The notes beneath the pieces are model-generated. The model saw nothing but the letters and a program-made list of their open reading frames with translations, did not search any database and was not told where the DNA came from. 64,000 bases of DNA from JANXQG01 sp963780045 (lineage in GTDB: Bacteria; Planctomycetota; Planctomycetia; Pirellulales; Thermoguttaceae): the NCBI GenBank assembly GCA_963780045.1, contig CAVZZZ010000004.1, positions 186,001 to 250,000 on the forward strand, in the 5' to 3' direction. The translations under genes were made by a program, and so were the position numbers. Below are positions 1-9,600 of the stretch, piece after piece (the stretch's first letter is position 1; each line of letters starts with the position of its first letter).

Positions 1-947
1 TCGAGGCCCCGGCGGCCACCTGCTCGATCTGCTTGCGGATCGGCTTGCCGCCGTAGACTGCCACGATGTGATGATTGCGGCCCAGCGCCAGCTTCTCGCA
101 TTCGTCGCGGACCTGCACCGCCAGCTCGCGCGTGGGAACAGCGCCAGCGCCTGCGGCGACGCGCCGCGTTGCTGGGACGTAAGCATCTCCAGGATGGGAA
201 TGGCGAAGGCGGCCGTCTTGCCCGTGCCGGTCTGTGCCTGGCCCATTACATCCACGCCGGCCAGCGCGCGGGGGATAAAGCCGTTTTGCACGGGCGTCGG
301 CGTTTCATATTCGGCGGCCGCCAGGGCATCGAGCATGACGTGGCTGAGGCCCAGCGCGGCGAACTCGGCGCGATGCGCGCGGTTGACGCGGGCCGCGGCA
401 GGACGGGGACGCGGGGCTTGCGGTTCATCCTCCGGCGGCAGTTGCGTGACTGCTTCCTCCGCGTGCTGCTGAACTGGTTTCGCCGCTTGCGGACGCTTAT
501 GCTCGCGGCGCGGTTTTTCGGCGCGCGGCTTGGGGTGTTTCGCGGGCGCGGTCGAGGTTGGCTCGGAACTAAACGAGCGCGGCCGTGCGGGTTGCGGTTT
601 GCCGGAAGCGGCCGGACGCTTTGGCGGCGCAGCCTGCGTGGCGCGGGCGGCTGCGGCTTGCGAGCGGCCGTCTGCGGTTTCGCGGGGGGCCGCGCGGCGG
701 CTTGTGGTGCGCCCGGCTTTGCCGCCTTCGGCGGCGCATCGGCGCCGGCCTTCGGCTGTCGATCGAAATGCATGCCGTACGTCGGCAGCGTTAGGTCGTC
801 CTCGTCCAGGTCGAGATCGTTGTCAAGATTGGCCGCGGCTTGCGGCTGTGGCGACTTGCCGCGGCCGCGTCTTCGCTGCCGCGGGCCGCGGCCGCCGGAC
901 TGGCCTTGCGGACGCGGAGGTCTGTCGTCTTGTGGGTTTGCAGTCAT
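1..947 (-). CDS. DEAD-box ATP-dependent RNA helicase (3' end beyond the window, frameshifted)
   Basis: Predicted RNA helicase that unwinds RNA duplexes in the cytoplasm. The start at 947 opens a long Arg/Pro/Ala-rich disordered extension of roughly 190 residues. The helicase core follows, with a Q motif (PTPVQ near 270-290) and Walker A AQTGTGKT (near 225-250), then PTRELAVQV of motif Ia. The reading frame shifts twice. One shift lies somewhere in 600-720, in low-complexity sequence that includes a 6-C run; the other is near 145, where GCGCTGTTCCC would restore motif Ia if one G were added. Helicase motifs II-VI lie outside the window. The family call is firm; the exact subfamily (RhlE-like) is a guess. 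Confidence 0.85.
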
Positions 948-950
948 GTC

Positions 951-2198
951 CTATTCGATATGTTGTCTTGTGTTGCCAAGGGCGCGCGATTCGCCCGATT
1001 GCGGGCCGCGGACCTCGTCGATCCACTGCTGAAGCATCTGGTACTGAAGCATGAAGCTGTGTTCGTTCACGCCCAACGGGCTCTTGAAAAAACTGGCAAG
1101 GAACTTCAGCAGTCCGGTTTGTCCGCGGCGCTGCGCCAGCTCGGTGAAGCGAACCAGGTCGATCACCAGCGGCGCGGCCAGCACCGAGTCGCACCCTTGC
1201 CAGATGAACTGCAGCGTCATGGGCGTGCCCATAAATCCGGTGAAATGAATGTGGTCCCAGGCGGTTTTCCAATCGCCCAGGCTTTCGATGAACTCAATGG
1301 AGGTGAGCGTCTGCGGGCGGCAGCCGAGGATTTCGCCCAGCAGATGGTCCTTACTTTGCAGCTTGGCCTGCTTGTTGGCCGGGTCCTCCAAAACGCGGCC
1401 GTCCATGTTGCCGAAGATGTTGTGGCCCACCCAGCTCGCGACGCGAAGGTTCCGCGCGGCGAACATGGGCGCAAGCACGCTCTTCAGAAGCGTTTCGCCC
1501 GTCTTGCCGTCGCAGCCCGCGTGGCAGCCGCCATGGCGCCGGGCCAACTCGCCGATGTCCGTCAGAGCGGCGCCCAGCGACGGCGTGAAGTTGACGTAGG
1601 AAGCACCCGCTTCAAAGGCGGCAATGGCATAGAGCGAACTAGCCGGAAACGGGCAGTTCATCCCATCCAAGAATCGCTCCAGGTCAAGATGGGGTGAGAC
1701 CATTTCCGGCCACGGTCGCTCCGTGGACGCCACATTGACCACGATCAGATGATCGATCTTCTCCGCCGCAATGAACTCCCGCAAGTCGGTTTTCAGACGT
1801 TCGACCACCTGTTTCGCCGTCTTCTCGCTGGGAAGCTCCAGGTCGGCCAAGGCGGAAATGGTCGGGCCGGAGTTCCAGATCGTGCCGGGACGGACGCGGG
1901 CCTCGATGCGGTCCAACTCGTCGCGGCACTGGTCGATCGCTTCGCGGCTGGCGGTGCGCATCTCGCCGCAAACGCGATACGCCTCGCGGCAGAGTGGAAG
2001 ACGGCGGATTTCGTGCCCGCCGATCACGAAATCGTCCCAAGAGGCCAGATCGGTCCCGGCGAATTCCGGCAGCTCGCTGACCAGGCCCACGGCGGGGACG
2101 AGTCCCTTTTTTAGCGCAGTCAAGCCGACGATCGTCGTGGTGGCGACACCGCCTTTGCATCCGATCAGCCAGATGCCGATCCGTCGTTTTGCCGTCAT
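951..2198 (-). CDS. ino1: myo-inositol-1-phosphate synthase
   Basis: Converts glucose-6-phosphate to inositol-3-phosphate with NAD+, the first step towards inositol lipids. About 415 residues, slightly longer than short prokaryotic forms. Visible hallmarks are the N-terminal dinucleotide-binding stretch LIGCKGGVATTT and the family signature GHNIFGNMDGRVL near residue 270, followed by a Lys-rich SKDHLL segment. An upstream ATG at 2258 would run through a hairpin repeat, so I prefer the ATG at 2198 (MTAKRRIGIW). The stop lies 3 bp from the helicase start, so the two are probably co-transcribed. No frameshift is seen. Confidence 0.88.
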   Translation of the reverse strand: MTAKRRIGIWLIGCKGGVATTTIVGLTALKKGLVPAVGLVSELPEFAGTDLASWDDFVIGGHEIRRLPLCREAYRVCGEMRTASREAIDQCRDELDRIEARVRPGTIWNSGPTISALADLELPSEKTAKQVVERLKTDLREFIAAEKIDHLIVVNVASTERPWPEMVSPHLDLERFLDGMNCPFPASSLYAIAAFEAGASYVNFTPSLGAALTDIGELARRHGGCHAGCDGKTGETLLKSVLAPMFAARNLRVASWVGHNIFGNMDGRVLEDPANKQAKLQSKDHLLGEILGCRPQTLTSIEFIESLGDWKTAWDHIHFTGFMGTPMTLQFIWQGCDSVLAAPLVIDLVRFTELAQRRGQTGLLKFLASFFKSPLGVNEHSFMLQYQMLQQWIDEVRGPQSGESRALGNTRQHIE

Positions 2199-2228
2199 GC
2201 GGGACTTAACCTTTATCCGTTTCGTAAG

Positions 2229-2284
2229 ATGGACCTCCGGGTCCGTCAAGCTCGCCAAGGACGGACTCGGAGGTCCGTCCTACA
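2229..2284. repeat. Hairpin repeat, GGACCTCCGAGTCCGTC family
   Basis: Two inverted arms of about 20 bp (2229-2248 and 2260-2280) around a short loop, lying between the starts and ends of two minus-strand genes. The same arm recurs at 43341-43365 inside an ABC-GNAT gene. Confidence 0.75.
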
Positions 2285-2291
2285 TAGTTTG

Positions 2292-3122
2292 TCAACCGCC
2301 GCCGGCCACGGGCTTGGCGGTCTTGAGCTTGTGCCCTTCGCCGTCTTTGCGTTCCCCGACGACGGCCGGTTTGCGGTTCCGCCCGGCGGAAAGGACCTGC
2401 CGCAACAGCGCGGAAAGGTCTTCGTAGGGTCGGCTCGACGGCGGGCCGTCGCTGTACTGGTAAATCGATTGCTGGATCTTGCGAGGCAGCGAGAGCAACG
2501 ATGACGAAACCGTACCGAACGCCCCGCCTTCAAGCACCACGCCGCGGCGGCCTTCGCTGTCGGCCTTGCGGGCAAATGCCCGGCTTGCCACGGCCAAAAA
2601 GGTCACGGCGGAGTCCAAAGTGTGCAACGTCAACATGCGGCGGACGAACTGGTGCCGGTCGTCGTTTGCGTCGTTGAGGTTACCGGTGCTAAGCGTGTGC
2701 AGGCCAGGCTGCAACTCGACCGCTTCCACGCGCGGGCCGTTGTAAATCACGGCCGCGTATTTGCCGTCGGCGCAAAGGTAGTTCGCGCCGGCGTAACACC
2801 CGGTGGACAGTTCCTTCACGGCATGGGCGGTAGCTTCACGGGCGTTGCGGGAGTTCAGCAACTCGCGGCAAAGCAAGCCGCGCGAGCGGGGATCATACGG
2901 AGGCCGGACTCGTGCCCGGTTGGTTACGGTCACGACCAAACCCCACTGGTTCACGCCTAGCCACGTGCCGCCCGCCTGCTTGTCCGTGCCGCACACGATC
3001 CGCGGCGTGCCGGATTGAATCTTGGGGAACTGCGTGGGGCGCGTAATGTCCTCTTCGCGGTTCGCCGCCAGGAGGATCGGCGTGTTCTTCGCTACGCGAT
3101 AAAGGATTGCCAACATACACAT
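2292..3122 (-). CDS. NRDE/TANGO2-family protein
   Basis: Member of the NRDE (DUF833, TANGO2-like) family, whose biochemical role is poorly defined. The protein begins MCMLAILYR when started at 3122. This puts a Cys at position 2, as is usual in the family, and is why I prefer it to the ATG four codons upstream. The eponymous motif appears as AANREED near residue 20, followed by GTWLGVNQWG. About 276 residues, normal for the family. It is separated from the inositol synthase gene downstream by a hairpin repeat. Confidence 0.8.
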   Translation of the reverse strand: MCMLAILYRVAKNTPILLAANREEDITRPTQFPKIQSGTPRIVCGTDKQAGGTWLGVNQWGLVVTVTNRARVRPPYDPRSRGLLCRELLNSRNAREATAHAVKELSTGCYAGANYLCADGKYAAVIYNGPRVEAVELQPGLHTLSTGNLNDANDDRHQFVRRMLTLHTLDSAVTFLAVASRAFARKADSEGRRGVVLEGGAFGTVSSSLLSLPRKIQQSIYQYSDGPPSSRPYEDLSALLRQVLSAGRNRKPAVVGERKDGEGHKLKTAKPVAGGG

Positions 3123-3263
3123 GGTCTTTCGCAAGCATCAAGCCAAAATACAAGTTTAACGATTCAGGCATCACTTGGACATCCCTCCACGGTGGTATAT
3201 GGACGAAATTGTGAAAACATTGCGATCGTCTTAGAACGTATAGGCAATAGTAAGGTAAGCCTT

Positions 3264-4376
3264 ATGCGAATCTCAAGAACCATCGCGATCCTTGGGCTAG
3301 TTTTGGCCTCATACTCGACAACCGCGCGGGCCCAGAAGGCGACTGGCGGGTCGAAGGTCCAGGTGCCGTTGGACCAGTTCATCGACAGTCGTTTCGACCG
3401 TTGGGACCGCAACAAGGACGGCGCCCTTGATGTGGAAGAAGTCGATCGCAAAGTGGAAGACCACAACGTCCAGGGCCGCGAGGCGGCTGTAATCTTCCAG
3501 ATTCGCCGGCACTTGACGGCCAAGGGGAACCAGCCTCGCATCTCGCGCGAGCAACTGCTGACGTTCGCCAAGGACAAGGCGTTTGCGAAATCGGTGGACA
3601 CGACCGTCAAGCGACTGCAAACCATCGACCGCGACTTGTTCCTGCCGACCGACCCTGAACTTACGACCTTCCACCAAGGCCGGCTAGGCGATTGCTATTT
3701 GCTCTGCACCATTGCCGCGCAGGTGCATCGCAGCCCCAAGGCGATTCGCGACATGATCCACCCGGTGGTGACGGGCGGATTCCAAGTGGTCTTTGGCGAC
3801 GGCCAGAAGATCCAGGTCGGCCGGCTCACCGACGCCGAACTGCTGCTGGGCGCGAAGCTGGACGACCGTCACGGCAGTTGGCTGGCGGTGCTGGAAAAAG
3901 CCTACGGAATCATCCGCAAGCACGGTCGGCAGCAGCAGGGCAAATACTCGGCCGCCAACGGCGATTCGGTGCCGACGGAAACACTGGGCGGCGGCAACAG
4001 CGGCACGATCATCGCACTGCTCACCGGCCGCCAGGCGGCCTACCTGAAGCTGGGCAAATCGTCCCAGCGCGACCAGGTCCACAACCTGCTGGCCGACATG
4101 ACCAAGAGGCGGCGCTTGCTGTGCGCAGGCGTTGATGTCGACAAGCCGCCGCCCGGCATGGGAAATCACCATGCCTACGCCATCCTGGGTTACGACGCCA
4201 AGGCCCGGCAAGTGACGGTGTTCAATCCCTGGGGCAACAACTTCATGCCTAAAGGCCCGGCGGGTCCGGCAAACGGCTATCCAACCAAACTCGGCCAGTT
4301 CACCGTCCCGTTGGACCAGTTCCAGCAGGTCTTTACGCGCGTGGCTTACGAGACCGACAAGCCGGTGAAGAAGTGA
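3264..4376 (+). CDS. Secreted EF-hand / calpain-like cysteine protease
   Basis: A 370-residue exported protein. Residues 1-24 look like a signal peptide ending ARA-Q. A canonical EF-hand calcium loop lies at 48-59 (D48, N50, D52, G53, E59). A calpain-type (C2) protease fold follows, with GRLGDCYLL (Cys144), NHHAYAILGY (His302/303) and FNPWG (Asn321) as the expected catalytic triad. The start is chosen at 3264 because it gives the signal peptide; an in-frame upstream extension to 3015 overlaps the divergent NRDE gene. A calcium-triggered extracellular protease is an inference from the domain pair. Cleavage targets are unknown. Confidence 0.82.
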   Translation: MRISRTIAILGLVLASYSTTARAQKATGGSKVQVPLDQFIDSRFDRWDRNKDGALDVEEVDRKVEDHNVQGREAAVIFQIRRHLTAKGNQPRISREQLLTFAKDKAFAKSVDTTVKRLQTIDRDLFLPTDPELTTFHQGRLGDCYLLCTIAAQVHRSPKAIRDMIHPVVTGGFQVVFGDGQKIQVGRLTDAELLLGAKLDDRHGSWLAVLEKAYGIIRKHGRQQQGKYSAANGDSVPTETLGGGNSGTIIALLTGRQAAYLKLGKSSQRDQVHNLLADMTKRRRLLCAGVDVDKPPPGMGNHHAYAILGYDAKARQVTVFNPWGNNFMPKGPAGPANGYPTKLGQFTVPLDQFQQVFTRVAYETDKPVKK

Positions 4377-4385
4377 TCGTGCCTG

Positions 4386-6485
4386 CTACTCTGTCACGCG
4401 AAACTTTGCCCGCGCGCGAATGTCCTGCGATGACGCGCCGACAAGCAGCTCGTATTCGCCCGGTTCGACCACGAAGCCGTGCTTGGCGACATCATAGTAG
4501 GCCAGTTCCTCGGCGGCGATCGTGAATTCGACATGATGCGATTGCCGCGGCGCGAGCGTAATCCGTTGGAAGCCGCGGAGTTGGAGACGCGGCCGTGATA
4601 CGCGGCTCTCGACGGCGCGGGCATAGAGTTGCACGACCTCGTCGCCCGCGCGGTTGCCGATGTTTTCGATGTTCAGCGCGGCCGTGAGGCGACCGTTGAC
4701 GGCAACGCTCGCCGGCGTCGGTTCAATATGGCCGTAGCGGAAGTCGGTATAGCTAAGTCCGTGCCCGAAGGCGAAGAGCGGATTGCCACGCAGATACATG
4801 TAGGTGAAGCCGTGGCTGACTTCGTAGTCGTCTTGCGGCGGGACTTGCTCCGCGAAAGCATACACGGTGTACGGCAGGCGGCCGGCGGGGTTGAAGTCGC
4901 CGAAGACGGCTTCGGCCAGCGCCGTGCCGCCTTCCTCGCCGCCCCAGAAGGCCTCAATCATTGCCGCGGCGTGCTCCTTGATCCAGGGAACCGTGAGCGG
5001 GCCGGCGTTCTGCAGGACGACGATTGTGCGCGGATTGGCGGCGACGACCGCGCGGACGAGCTGTTCCTGGTCGCCCGGCAGTCCCAGCGACCTGCGGTCG
5101 CGGCCTTCGGCTTCGTCCCGGAGCGTCGTGCCGACGACGACGATGGCAGCGTCGGCGTCCGCCGCGTCCGTTGCCGCCGCATGAATGATCTCGACGCCCG
5201 GCCCGGCCGCGGCGCGGAGGCCTGCCAGCGGCGTGACGGGGACAATCGCCTTGCCGCTGTAACCTCCGGCGATGAACCGGTCGGCCATCGGCCCAAGCAC
5301 GGCGATTTTCTTCACCATCGTCCGGTCCAGAGGCAACACGTGGTTACGGTTCGTGAGCAGCACGATCGACTCCCGCGCCGCCTGCCGCGAAAGCTTGCGG
5401 TGCTCCGTGCTGCAGATCACTTTAGCTGAAATCCGGCTGTAGGGAAATTTCTCCGGCGGATCGAACTCGCCGAGGCGGAAGCGGACGCGGAGCACGCGGC
5501 GCAGGGCGTCGTCCAGCCGCGCCTGCGAGAGTTTGCCGGATCGGACGGAGGCGGGAATGTACGTCCGGAACTCGCGGTCGGAGAAATCGCACCCGGCCTC
5601 AAGCGACTGGGCCACGGCGTCCACGAAATCCATCTTACCGCGGCGATGCCCCTGGACCATCGTCTGCACGCCGCCCAGGTCCGAGACGACGAATCCTTGA
5701 AAACCCCATTGCTTCTTGAGGATATCGGTCAGCAGCAGATGGTTGACATTGTTGGGAGTGCCGTTGATGGCGTTGTAGGATGCCATGACCGAGCATACTT
5801 TTCCCTCGACGACGCACTCGCGGAAATGCGGCAGCCAATACTCGTGCAGCGTCCGCTCGTCCACCTTCGCCGAGAGCCGCTGCCGGTCCTTCTCCACGTT
5901 GTTGACGGCAAAGTGCTTGAGCGTGGCGGCCAGCTTCAGGTAACGGGCGTCATCGCCTTGCAGCCCGCGGACGAAGGCCACGCCCATCCGCGCGGTGAGG
6001 CAGGGGTCCTCGCCGTAACATTCGTTGATGCGGCCCCAGTACGGGTTGCGGCTGATGTTGATCACCGGTGCGCGATAGATCAGCCCCTTGTGCTCGCCGG
6101 GAAAGTTCGGGTCCGCCCGCCAACTGTTGTAAATCGCGCGGGCTTCGTCGGAGATCGCCGCGGCAACGTCGTGGACCAGCGGCGTATCCCACGTTGCCGC
6201 CAGCGCGATCGGCACGGGGAACATCGTCGTCGGCCGATCCCAGCAGACGCCGTGCAGGCACTGGTTCCAATGATCGGCACGGATCTGAAACCGCTCGATC
6301 GTCGGCCCGTCGTGGTCCAGAAGCGCGGCCTTCTCCTCCAGCGTGAGCCGGCCGATCAGGTCGTCCAACCGCGCTTCCAGCGGCGCGCTCGGGTCGCGGA
6401 ATCGGTGCCGCTCATCGGCCGCGGCACGCGCGGCAGCCGCGGACAATAGGCAGCTCAGGACGAGCAAAGCACCCAGTATCTTCAT
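4386..6485 (-). CDS. Exported glycoside hydrolase family 3 (beta-glucosidase/xylosidase)
   Basis: Removes terminal beta-linked sugars (glucose or xylose) from oligosaccharides. Signal peptide at 1-22, then the GH3 TIM-barrel domain with the substrate-binding motif LKHFAVNN and the nucleophile in VVSDLGGV (Asp269). The GH3 alpha/beta domain follows, and a C-terminal fibronectin-III-like domain. At 699 residues it has the length of a three-domain GH3. It is convergent with the calpain-like gene, 10 bp apart. The substrate cannot be fixed from sequence; the fibronectin-III module and overall layout fit xylan- or glucan-derived oligosaccharides. Confidence 0.88.
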   Translation of the reverse strand: MKILGALLVLSCLLSAAAARAAADERHRFRDPSAPLEARLDDLIGRLTLEEKAALLDHDGPTIERFQIRADHWNQCLHGVCWDRPTTMFPVPIALAATWDTPLVHDVAAAISDEARAIYNSWRADPNFPGEHKGLIYRAPVINISRNPYWGRINECYGEDPCLTARMGVAFVRGLQGDDARYLKLAATLKHFAVNNVEKDRQRLSAKVDERTLHEYWLPHFRECVVEGKVCSVMASYNAINGTPNNVNHLLLTDILKKQWGFQGFVVSDLGGVQTMVQGHRRGKMDFVDAVAQSLEAGCDFSDREFRTYIPASVRSGKLSQARLDDALRRVLRVRFRLGEFDPPEKFPYSRISAKVICSTEHRKLSRQAARESIVLLTNRNHVLPLDRTMVKKIAVLGPMADRFIAGGYSGKAIVPVTPLAGLRAAAGPGVEIIHAAATDAADADAAIVVVGTTLRDEAEGRDRRSLGLPGDQEQLVRAVVAANPRTIVVLQNAGPLTVPWIKEHAAAMIEAFWGGEEGGTALAEAVFGDFNPAGRLPYTVYAFAEQVPPQDDYEVSHGFTYMYLRGNPLFAFGHGLSYTDFRYGHIEPTPASVAVNGRLTAALNIENIGNRAGDEVVQLYARAVESRVSRPRLQLRGFQRITLAPRQSHHVEFTIAAEELAYYDVAKHGFVVEPGEYELLVGASSQDIRARAKFRVTE

Positions 6486-6658
6486 AGTGCGACTATTTTA
6501 CGCCGCCGTCGCGCCGGCGCGGAGTCGCGTGTTTGTACAATTACGCCTGTCAAAAACCCTTGCCAATTTCAGCCAATCGTTAAAATATCAGAGGTGCGTC
6601 CGACATCTTGTTGCAACGGGGCAGCCGCGGGGTCACACTCTAATTGTGGGGGGGAACG

Positions 6659-9600
6659 CATGTTCGTCAAAACGCTTCGCAATTGGTTTCGGAAGTCCAA
6701 GCTGTCGCGCCCGCGCGCTTGGCGCGGTATCGCCGCCTGAGCATCGAGCATCTCGAAGAACTGACGATGCTCACCAACTTCCCGGTCACGACGACCGCGG
6801 ACAGCGGTCCGGGCAGCTTGCGGGCTGAGCTCGCCAGTGCCGAGGCCTCCGCCGGCAACACCGTCACGTTCAACATCAGCGGCTCGGGCGTGCATACGAT
6901 CCAACTGACTTCGGCCGATCCGACGTATACCTATACGGCCTTCCCGCTATTCAACAATCCCGTGACCATCGACGGCACCACGCAGCACGGCTACTCCGGC
7001 ACGCCGCTCATCCAGGTCGACGGCTCCATGATAAGCGGCTCGTTCATCGACGGCTTTTACGATGGCGTCGGCAGTTGCACCATCAAGGGGCTGGACATCA
7101 CCGGCTTCAGCGGGACTGCGATCGTGCTTACGAGCAACTCAAACACGATCGAAAACAATTACATCGGCACCAACGCGACGGCCACAGCCGCCGACGGCAA
7201 CGCGGGCGGCGGGATCGACATTTACGGCGGCGCGAGCAACCAGATCGTGCAGAACGTCATTTCCGGCAACAGTTTCACCAGCGGCTCGCCCAACGGCCAA
7301 GCGGGAGTTTACATCACCAATTCGGTGCCAACGGCAACATCCTCACGGGCAACTATATCGGCACCAACAGCTCCGGCGCGACGGGGCTGGGCAATGGTGC
7401 GGTGGGGGTTTTTATCGCCGGCGGCGCGCAGAACACGCAGATCGGCACCAACGGCGACGGCATGAACGATACCGCCGAGCGGAACGTCATCTCCGGCAAC
7501 TCCTACGACGGCATTGTCGTTGAGGGACAGTCCACCAGCCCCAACACCACAGGCACGATCATCGCCGGGAATTACATCGGCATCAATCCGGCCACGGGCA
7601 ACACCGCGCTGGCCAACGGCAGCGACGGCATTTACGTCTATGGCGGCGCCCAAAGCACCCGGATCGGAGTCAACGCATCCGATACGGACGCCGCCGCGGA
7701 ACAGAACGTGATTTCAGGGAACATTGGCCAGGGCGTGGCGTTTTCCGATTCCGGCACCAGCTTCAACATCGTGGCCGGCAACCTGATCGGCACCAGCACG
7801 CTGGGGACAGTCGCCGTGCCCAACTACTACGGCGGCATGGACGTTCTCAGCGGGGCCTCCTCCAACCGCATCGGATACGACGGGACCAGTTCGGCCGCTA
7901 TCGCCGCGCTGGAGCGGAATGTTATTTCCGGGAACGGCTCGATTCCGGGAGAGGCCGGCATTTACATTGATAACGCGGGGAGCAACTCCAACGTCATTGC
8001 GGGGAACTATATCGGACTCAACGCCGCCGGCACGGCCGCGATGGCTAATTCGGGCGGCGGCGTCTTCATCGACGGCGGGGCCCAGAGCAATCGCGTCGGC
8101 AGCGACGGCAACGGCACGATGGACGCTTTGAAGACCAACGTGATTTCAGGCAACACCTACGACGGCGTGACGATCCGGGGCGTTGCCTCCGGAACGAATA
8201 CGACCGGAAACATCGTCGCCGGAAACTTCATCGGCACCAACGCTGTGGGAATGGCCGCGCTGGGCAACGCGAACAACGGCGTGCAGATCGAAGGCGGCGC
8301 ACAATCCAACCGCATCGGAACCAACGGGACCGACACCGACGCCGCGAACGAGGGAAACGTCATCGGCGGCAATGACTACAGCGGAATCTTGATCACCGAC
8401 TCCGGAACGAATTCGAACACCGTTGCCGGCAACTGGATCGGCACGAACAAGACCGGCGCCGCGTCGCTGCCCAACGCGGAGAATGGCGTCGATATCGCCA
8501 ACGGCGCGGAAAACAATCCGGTCGGCGGCAGCGTAGCGCTGGCTAGCCTCATCATCGACAATACCGAGGCCGGCGTCGCCGTCACCGATACAGGCACGAC
8601 CGGCAACAGCATCCGCTTCAACAGAATCTACGGCAACGGCGGCCTGGGAATTGATCTTGGCGACACCGGCGTGCAAGTGAACCACGCCGGCACAACCAGC
8701 GGCCCAAACAGTCTGCAAAACTATCCACTGATCACCGCGGCCACGCCCGGATCAACAACGGTCATCAGCGGCACGCTCATCAGCCTGGCTTCGACGACGT
8801 ACGCCATCGACTTCTACGCCGACGCCACGCCCGACATCACGTTCTACGGACCCGGCCAGACCTACCTTGGCTCGACTTCGGTTACCACCAATTCCAGCGG
8901 CACGGCCAGCTTTACCGCGATCCTGAACGTCGCCACGACGACCGGCCAGTGGGTGACGGCCACCGCGACCGATCCGGCGGGCGATACTTCCGAATTCGCC
9001 GGCGACCGGCAGTTGCCCTACTCGACGCCCGCGTTGAGCACGTCCACCTGGACGCAGCTCGGCCCTGACGCCATCGCGCAGTCGCCTGAATTCACCGGCC
9101 CTGTGATGTCCGGACGGGTCGAGACCGCCGCGCCCGATCCCGACAATCCCAACATCATGTACCTCGCGGCCGACGGCGGCGGCGTTTGGGAGACGACCGA
9201 TTGGCTCGCCACGTCGCCCACCTGGGTGCCCCTGACCGACTCCCAATCGAGCACGGTCACTGGAAGCGGAGACGACACGTATGACTCGATGGCCGTCTAT
9301 CCGGGCAATCCGTCAATCATCTACGCGGCAGTGGCAGGCCCGGGCGGCGGAGTGCTCAAATCGACCAACGGCGGACAGAGCTGGACGCTTTTGGGCAGCT
9401 CGCTCTTTAATCAGGTGGCCTTCGGTTCGCTCGCCCTCGATCCGGACAACTCCAACATTGTTTACGTCACTGTGTTGTACGGGGACAGCCCCGGCGGCGT
9501 CTACGAATCGACGAACGGCGGTGTGACTTGGACCAATACCACTGCCTCTTTCTTCACTGGCTGGGCGACGGACGTCGAAATCAATCCGGCGAATCCTTCG

